This document shows positions 4,589 through 8,702 of a stretch of 8,702 nucleotides of DNA, in pieces; within the stretch, counting starts at the first letter, position 1, and the number at the start of each line of letters is the position of its first letter. Where the stretch lies: positions 1-8,702 of the forward strand of contig CAZBPZ010000066.1 of assembly GCA_964493955.1 (NCBI GenBank). Reading direction: 5' to 3'. A program made the translations under genes and the position numbers. This stretch comes from CAZBPZ01 sp964493955. Its GTDB lineage: Bacteria; Chloroflexota; Dehalococcoidia; Dehalococcoidales; Fen-1064. The notes under the pieces were generated by a model. It did no database searches and had not been told where the DNA came from. It saw only the letters and a program-made list of their open reading frames with translations.

Positions 4589-6394
4589 ATGAAGAGACTC
4601 CTTTCCGGCAACGAGGCCCTGGCCTGGGGGGCCTACCACGCCGGGGCCCAGGTGGCGGCGGCTTATCCCGGCACCCCCAGTACCGAAATCCTTGAGACCT
4701 TTGCCCGCTTCGATGGCGTCTATGCCGAGTGGTCCACCAACGAGAAGGTGGCGATGGAGGTGGCGCTGGGGGCCTGCTACACCGGGGTAAGGGCGCTGGC
4801 CTGCATGAAACACGTCGGCCTGAACGTGGCCCTGGACCCCTTTATGGCGGCCGCCATCACCGGGGTGAGCGGCGGGCTGGTGGTGGTTGAGGCGGACGAC
4901 CCCGGTGCCCACAGCTCGCAGAGCGAGCAGGACAACCGTCACCTGGCACGCCTGGCCAAGGTGCCGGTGCTGGAGCCGGCTGACAGCCAGGAAGCTTACG
5001 AGATGATGGCGCTTGCCTTTGAGCTCAGCGAGCGCTTTGATACCCCGGTGCTCGTGCGCACGACGACGCGTATCTCGCACTCCAAGTCGGTGGTGGATGT
5101 TACCGGCCGGCATCCCAGGTTGGGGCGCCAGCCGGCCTTCCCGCGGGACGTCGGCAAGTACGTCATGCTGCCGGTCAATGCCCGCGCCCGGCGGCCCCTG
5201 GTGGAGGAGCGGCTGGTGAAGCTGGCGGAGTACGCCGAGGAGTGCCCCGTCAACCGCCGGGAAATGGGTGACAGCCGGCTCGGTATTGTCAGCAGCGGGG
5301 TTGCCTACCAGTACGCCCGCGAGGTCTTTCCCGGGGCATCGTTCTTCAAGCTGGGGATGACGTACCCGCTGCCGGAGCAGGCGCTGCGGGACTTCGCGGC
5401 CGCGGTGGAACGCCTGGTTGTCATCGAGGAGCTTGACCCTGTCCTGGAGGGGGAACTCCGGGCGCTGGGTATCAGGGTGGTCGGGAAGGAGTTCATCCCG
5501 CGCATCGGCGAGCTCAGCCCGGACGTGGTGGAGGCCGGGGCACGGCGCTTCGGGCTGTTGCCGGAGGCGGCGGAGACTGCTCCCGTTGACGGCCTGGCCG
5601 ACCTGCCGCGGCGTCCGCCGCTGCTCTGTCCGGGCTGCCCGCATACCGGCATGTTCTACGTGCTGGCCGGCCTGGGTAAGCGTCTTGGCCAGCCCGGGGG
5701 TAAGAAGGGGGTCGGTGAGTCGGGCATCGTCATCACCGGTGATATCGGCTGCTACACCCTGGGCACCTTCCCGCCGCTGAACGCCATGGATACTACCGCC
5801 TGCATGGGGGCCAGCATCGGCCAGGCGATGGGGATGGAGAAGGCCGGGCTGGGGCGAAAGGTGGTGGCTGTGATTGGCGATTCCACCTTCCTGCACTCCG
5901 GGGTGACGGCGCTGATGGACGCTGTCTATAACGGGGGCACTTTCACGCTGGTGATACTGGACAACGGCACCACCGCCATGACCGGTCACCAGGACCACCC
6001 GGGGACAGGTGTCTCGGCCCAGGGTCTCCAGGCCACCAAGGTTGACCTTGAGGGCGTGGTGAGAGGAGTCGGCGTGAGTGATGTCCGGGTGGTTGATGCC
6101 TTTAACATCAGGGAGCTGCGGCGGGCGGTCCGGGCTGCCCTGGCCAGCGAGGAGCTCTCTGTTATCATCGCCCGTGGCGGCTGTGCTGTCATTACGCCGA
6201 GGACGGGTACCGCCCGCACGGTTGACACCGGACGGTGCGATGGTTGTGATGTCTGCCTGCTGCTCGGCTGCCCGGCCATCCAGAAGAAAGGCGGGCAGGT
6301 GAGCATCGAGGCGGCCCTGTGTGCCGGGGCGGGCTGCACTGTCTGCCAGCAGGTCTGTCCCCGCAAGGCCATCGTGGCGCTGCCTGAGGTATGA
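4589..6394 (+). CDS. iorA: Indolepyruvate ferredoxin oxidoreductase, alpha subunit
   Basis: The large subunit of the two-subunit aryl-pyruvate oxidoreductase. With IorB it oxidatively decarboxylates indolepyruvate, phenylpyruvate or hydroxyphenylpyruvate to the aryl-acetyl-CoA, reducing ferredoxin; it is cytoplasmic and oxygen-sensitive. At 601 residues it is full length. The N-terminal pyrimidine-binding domain starts with LLSGNEALAWGAYHAG (4-19), then AYPGTPSTEI (25-34) and WSTNEKVAMEVALGA (48-62). A middle transketolase-C-like domain lies around 228-310. The thiamine diphosphate domain holds CPGCPHTG (347-354), GDIGCYTLG (384-392), GDSTF (430-434) and DNGTTAMTGHQDHPG (458-472). A C-terminal two-cluster ferredoxin domain has C550, C553, C556, C561 and C578, C583, C586, C590. 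The ATG is chosen because MKRLLSGNEA matches the family start, although GGCGGAG sits only 1 nt before it. It overlaps iorB by 4 nt. Confidence 0.94.
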   Translation: MKRLLSGNEALAWGAYHAGAQVAAAYPGTPSTEILETFARFDGVYAEWSTNEKVAMEVALGACYTGVRALACMKHVGLNVALDPFMAAAITGVSGGLVVVEADDPGAHSSQSEQDNRHLARLAKVPVLEPADSQEAYEMMALAFELSERFDTPVLVRTTTRISHSKSVVDVTGRHPRLGRQPAFPRDVGKYVMLPVNARARRPLVEERLVKLAEYAEECPVNRREMGDSRLGIVSSGVAYQYAREVFPGASFFKLGMTYPLPEQALRDFAAAVERLVVIEELDPVLEGELRALGIRVVGKEFIPRIGELSPDVVEAGARRFGLLPEAAETAPVDGLADLPRRPPLLCPGCPHTGMFYVLAGLGKRLGQPGGKKGVGESGIVITGDIGCYTLGTFPPLNAMDTTACMGASIGQAMGMEKAGLGRKVVAVIGDSTFLHSGVTALMDAVYNGGTFTLVILDNGTTAMTGHQDHPGTGVSAQGLQATKVDLEGVVRGVGVSDVRVVDAFNIRELRRAVRAALASEELSVIIARGGCAVITPRTGTARTVDTGRCDGCDVCLLLGCPAIQKKGGQVSIEAALCAGAGCTVCQQVCPRKAIVALPEV

Positions 6395-6999
6395 TGAGCC
6401 AGAAGCAAAAACTGGACCTGTTTGTCACGGGAGTGGGTGGCCAGGGTAACATCCTGGCCAGCGACCTTATCGGTGAGGTGGCGCTGGCGGCGGGCTATGA
6501 TGTCAAGAAGACTGATACCCTGGGCATGGCCCAGCGCAACGGCAGCGTCATCAGCCACGTGCGTATCGGCGAGCGGGTCTTCTCGCCTCTTATCAAGCAG
6601 GGTGACCTGGACATCCTGCTGGCCTTTGAGAAGCTGGAGGCGGCGCGCTGGGCCGCCTACCTGCGGCCGGGGGCACTGGTCATTGTCAATAACCATGCCC
6701 TGCCGCCGCTGGCGGTCAACCTGGGGGCCGCCCGCTACCCGGATGACGCCGGGGTGGAGGCCATCCTCAGGCAGAGAACGGAGCGGGTCTGCATCGTTGA
6801 TGGTACCGACCGCGTGCTGGCGCTGGGTAATGTCAGGGCGCTCAATATCTTCATGCTGGGGTGCCTTTCCCGCTTCATGCCGTTTGCCGCCGAGGAGTGG
6901 CACCAGGCCATCCGGCAACGCCTGCCGGAGCGCCTGCACCGGCTGAACCTTGAAGCGTTCCGGCTTGGCCGCGAGGAGATGGGCAATGTCCATGTCTGA
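6391..6999 (+). CDS. iorB: Indolepyruvate ferredoxin oxidoreductase, beta subunit
   Basis: The small catalytic-gamma-type subunit, 202 residues, a usual length, partnering IorA. It has the nucleotide-binding-like start FVTGVGGQGNILASDLIGE (11-29), the family motif TLGMAQRNGSVISHVRIG (43-60), a DILLAFEKLEAAR segment (74-86) and a C-terminal helical part beginning around residue 148. It starts within the iorA stop (ATGA overlap), indicating translational coupling and equimolar subunits. A second in-frame ATG at 6394 lies 4 nt after GAGG (6386-6389) and may be the initiating codon instead; this changes only one residue. The 3' end overlaps the aminotransferase gene by 14 nt. Confidence 0.93.
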   Translation: MMSQKQKLDLFVTGVGGQGNILASDLIGEVALAAGYDVKKTDTLGMAQRNGSVISHVRIGERVFSPLIKQGDLDILLAFEKLEAARWAAYLRPGALVIVNNHALPPLAVNLGAARYPDDAGVEAILRQRTERVCIVDGTDRVLALGNVRALNIFMLGCLSRFMPFAAEEWHQAIRQRLPERLHRLNLEAFRLGREEMGNVHV

Positions 7000-8173
7000 G
7001 GGCGTGCGCCGGCGCATGCAGGAGGGCTCCTGGATACGGCGCATGTTTGAGGAGGGGGCCCGGCTCAAGCAACGGTACGGCGAGCGCAACGTCTTCGACC
7101 TCTCCATCGGCAACCCGGTGATGGAGCCGCCGCCGCAGTTTCACCGGGAGCTGCTGGAGCTTGCCAGCCGGCCGGTCCCCGGGATGCACCGCTACATGCC
7201 CAACGCCGGTTATGATGAGACACGGGCGGCGGTGGCGGCCCAGCTCAGGCGTGAGCTGGGCCTTGAGTTCGCGGCGGATGGCGTGGTGATGACCTGCGGT
7301 GCCGCCGGCGGTATGTGCGTGGCCCTGAAGACACTCATCAACCCCGGCGAAGAGGTCATCATCTTTCGGCCGTTCTTCGTGGAGTACCTCAACTACGTTG
7401 ACAACGTGGGTGGTGTACCGCGGCTGCTGGCGAGCGATGGCGCCTTCCTGCCGCGGCTGGACGAGCTTGAGGCCGCCATCAGCGAGCGTACCAGGGCGCT
7501 CATCCTCAATTCCCCCCACAACCCCACCGGGGTGGTCTATCCGCCGGAGGTGCTCCGCGGTATTGGCGAGGTGCTGCAGCGAAAAGAGGGCCAGTACGGC
7601 CGGCCCGTCTATATCCTGAGCGATGAGGCCTACAGTAACCTCGTTTACGACGGCCTTTCCTTTCCCTCGCCGGCGCAGTTCCACCGGCACACGCTGGTGG
7701 TGCGCTCCTACTCCAAGGACCTGGCCCTGCCGGGGGAGCGGATTGGCTTTGTGGCACTCCACCCGGGGTGTGCCGACCGCTCTGACCTTCTCGGCGGGCT
7801 CGTCTTCTGTAACCGGACGCTCGGCTTTGTCAATGCCCCGGCGCTGATGCAGCGGCTGGTGGCCAGGCTCCAGGGCGTGACGGTATCGGTGGCCGAGTAC
7901 CAGCGCAAGCGGGACCGCCTCTATGAGGGCATGGTGGCGCTGGGATTCAGGGTGGTGAGGCCGCAGGGCGCCTTCTACCTCTTCCCGGAAGCGCCGGTGG
8001 CTGATGACGTGGCCTTCGTGCGGGAGCTCCAGGAGGAGCTGGTGCTGGCGGTACCCGGCAGCGGCTTCGGCGGGCCGGGGCACTTTCGTGTCTCCTACTG
8101 CGTGGACGACTGGGCGATTGACGGTGCCCTTGAGAAGATGGGGAAGGTGGCCCGGAAGCACGGCCTCGGCTAA
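6986..8173 (+). CDS. PLP-dependent class I/II aminotransferase (fold type I), likely aromatic
   Basis: A 395-residue fold-type-I aminotransferase. The PLP lysine is K244 in SYSKDLALPGERIG (241-254). Other conserved residues are N179 in SPHNPTG, D213 and Y216 in LSDEAYS, R252 in the phosphate site and R368, which would bind the substrate carboxylate. The substrate loop IGNPVMEPP (41-49) and PNAGYDETRAAVA (72-84) are typical of the AspC/AraT group. The start at 6986 is preferred because GAGGAG at 6973-6978 gives 7-nt spacing; an in-frame ATG at 6992 is the alternative. The gene overlaps iorB by 14 nt, so it is coupled to it. From this context I infer that it supplies aryl-pyruvates to IorAB by deaminating Trp, Phe or Tyr with 2-oxoglutarate as acceptor. 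The sequence alone cannot separate aromatic, aspartate and branched-chain specificities. Confidence 0.9.
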   Translation: MSMSEGVRRRMQEGSWIRRMFEEGARLKQRYGERNVFDLSIGNPVMEPPPQFHRELLELASRPVPGMHRYMPNAGYDETRAAVAAQLRRELGLEFAADGVVMTCGAAGGMCVALKTLINPGEEVIIFRPFFVEYLNYVDNVGGVPRLLASDGAFLPRLDELEAAISERTRALILNSPHNPTGVVYPPEVLRGIGEVLQRKEGQYGRPVYILSDEAYSNLVYDGLSFPSPAQFHRHTLVVRSYSKDLALPGERIGFVALHPGCADRSDLLGGLVFCNRTLGFVNAPALMQRLVARLQGVTVSVAEYQRKRDRLYEGMVALGFRVVRPQGAFYLFPEAPVADDVAFVRELQEELVLAVPGSGFGGPGHFRVSYCVDDWAIDGALEKMGKVARKHGLG

Positions 8174-8187
8174 CCGCCGGAGGTGGG

Positions 8188-8634
8188 ATGACACCGCAGA
8201 GGAAGCAAAATCCGTCCCAGGTGGTGGCCCGGCTCCTGGCCAGGGCGGGTTCTGAGGCGGTGGCGGCCTTCCTTGGCCTGAGGCTGGAAGAGCTGTCGCC
8301 GGGTTACGCGCTCGTCAGGATGTCCGTCCGGCCGGAGTACCTTAACTTCAACGGCTTTGTGCACGGCGGTATCATCACGGCGGTGGCAGACCAGGCCTTT
8401 GCCTACGCTTCCAACAGCCTCAGCTTCCCCAGCGTGGCCACGCAGCTCAGCCTGCACTTTATCAGCGGGGCGGCGGTGGGGGATGAACTCACGGCCGAGT
8501 GCCGGGTACTGCACAGCGGCCGGCGGGTCGGCATCTCCGAGGTAACAGTCACCAATCAGGACGGCAGGCTCATTGCCCGGGCCACCGGCACCACCATCCC
8601 GCTCGGTGACGAGACGCCGGGGCCTGGCCGGTAG
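8188..8634 (+). CDS. PaaI-family hotdog-fold acyl-CoA thioesterase
   Basis: A 148-residue hotdog-fold thioesterase of the PaaI/4HBT type, expected to form a cytoplasmic tetramer and hydrolyse aryl-acyl-CoA thioesters. The signature is NFNGFVHGGIITAVADQAFAYA (53-74): N53, the HGG turn (59-61) and the likely catalytic acid D68 in the ADQA helix. The second hotdog strand set includes VATQLSLHFI (83-92) and the C-terminal GRLIARATGTTIPL (126-139). The ATG at 8188 follows GGAGG (8179-8183) and lies 14 nt after the aminotransferase stop, so it belongs to the same operon. PaaI enzymes act on phenylacetyl-CoA-type substrates, which fits the aryl-acetyl-CoA made by IorAB. From this I infer a role in releasing aryl-acetate and freeing CoA, or in clearing stalled thioesters. 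The exact substrate is not determined by sequence. Confidence 0.88.
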   Translation: MTPQRKQNPSQVVARLLARAGSEAVAAFLGLRLEELSPGYALVRMSVRPEYLNFNGFVHGGIITAVADQAFAYASNSLSFPSVATQLSLHFISGAAVGDELTAECRVLHSGRRVGISEVTVTNQDGRLIARATGTTIPLGDETPGPGR

Positions 8635-8695
8635 CACCTTGGCGGCGGGGTAGCGCCAGAGTCATGCCAGGCGGCACCAGGGTAAAAAGGGTGGA

Positions 8696-8702
8696 ATGAA
8701 CT
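8696..8702 (+). CDS. Possible start of the next gene, cut by the window end
   Basis: ATGAAC at 8696 follows a purine-rich AAAAAGGGTGGA stretch (8684-8695) that could serve as a ribosome binding site, 62 nt after the thioesterase stop. Only two codons are visible, so nothing can be said of the product; it could be chance. The 8635-8695 gap shows no convincing terminator. Confidence 0.25.

Noticed and set aside
4454..5998. Uninterrupted minus-strand reading frame continuing for about 1.5 kb upstream of the MBL start
   Set aside because: It is antisense to iorA, whose protein matches a family end to end. The extension has low-complexity His/Arg/Pro-rich content, and the MBL protein has its own start with a strong ribosome binding site at 4453.
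5986..8194. Long minus-strand frames opposite iorB, the aminotransferase and the thioesterase start (375 and 439 codons)
   Set aside because: They are shadows produced by strong third-position G/C bias. They show no recognisable domain, and the plus-strand genes here carry full catalytic motifs.

Overview
The window is a G+C-rich bacterial segment with strong G/C preference at third codon positions. It carries seven protein genes. I read it as an anaerobe because of the ferredoxin-linked indolepyruvate oxidoreductase. Its general flavour resembles metagenome-assembled Chloroflexota (Dehalococcoidia-like) genomes, but that is an impression from gene content, not a demonstrated placement. A run of exactly 100 Ns shows it is a draft scaffold.

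Layout. Positions 1-1897 hold sucC (5' end cut off by the window edge) and sucD, two nucleotides apart. Positions 1898-2184 are non-coding but dense in structure. They contain a perfect 13-bp hairpin whose T-tract lies on the minus strand, then about 165 nt of nested inverted repeats running up to the ribosome binding site of the next gene. Positions 2185-3444 encode a membrane-anchored trypsin-like PDZ serine protease with an N-terminal coiled coil. The 100-N gap follows, flanked by two identical 55-nt copies; collapsing them leaves only about 29 nt between the protease and a convergent metallo-beta-lactamase-fold hydrolase (3629-4453, minus). A 135-nt divergent promoter region separates the hydrolase from a plus-strand operon: iorA, iorB, a class I/II aminotransferase and a PaaI-type hotdog thioesterase (4589-8634). 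A possible next start codon sits at the window's end.

How the genes fit together. The tightly coupled operon (4-nt overlap, 14-nt overlap, 14-nt gap) makes a coherent short route for aromatic amino acids. The aminotransferase would form aryl-pyruvates. IorAB would oxidatively decarboxylate them to aryl-acetyl-CoA while reducing ferredoxin. The thioesterase could release the aryl-acetate and recycle CoA. SucCD, two genes upstream, is a standard succinyl-CoA synthetase by motifs, and a role in the same route would be speculative.

Points most worth a second look: the structured leader before the protease, including possible masking of its Shine-Dalgarno sequence; the Glu replacing the first metal-ligand His in the MBL protein; the mirrored divergent promoters with a nearly leaderless iorA; the ior-aminotransferase-thioesterase operon; and the probably artificial assembly gap.
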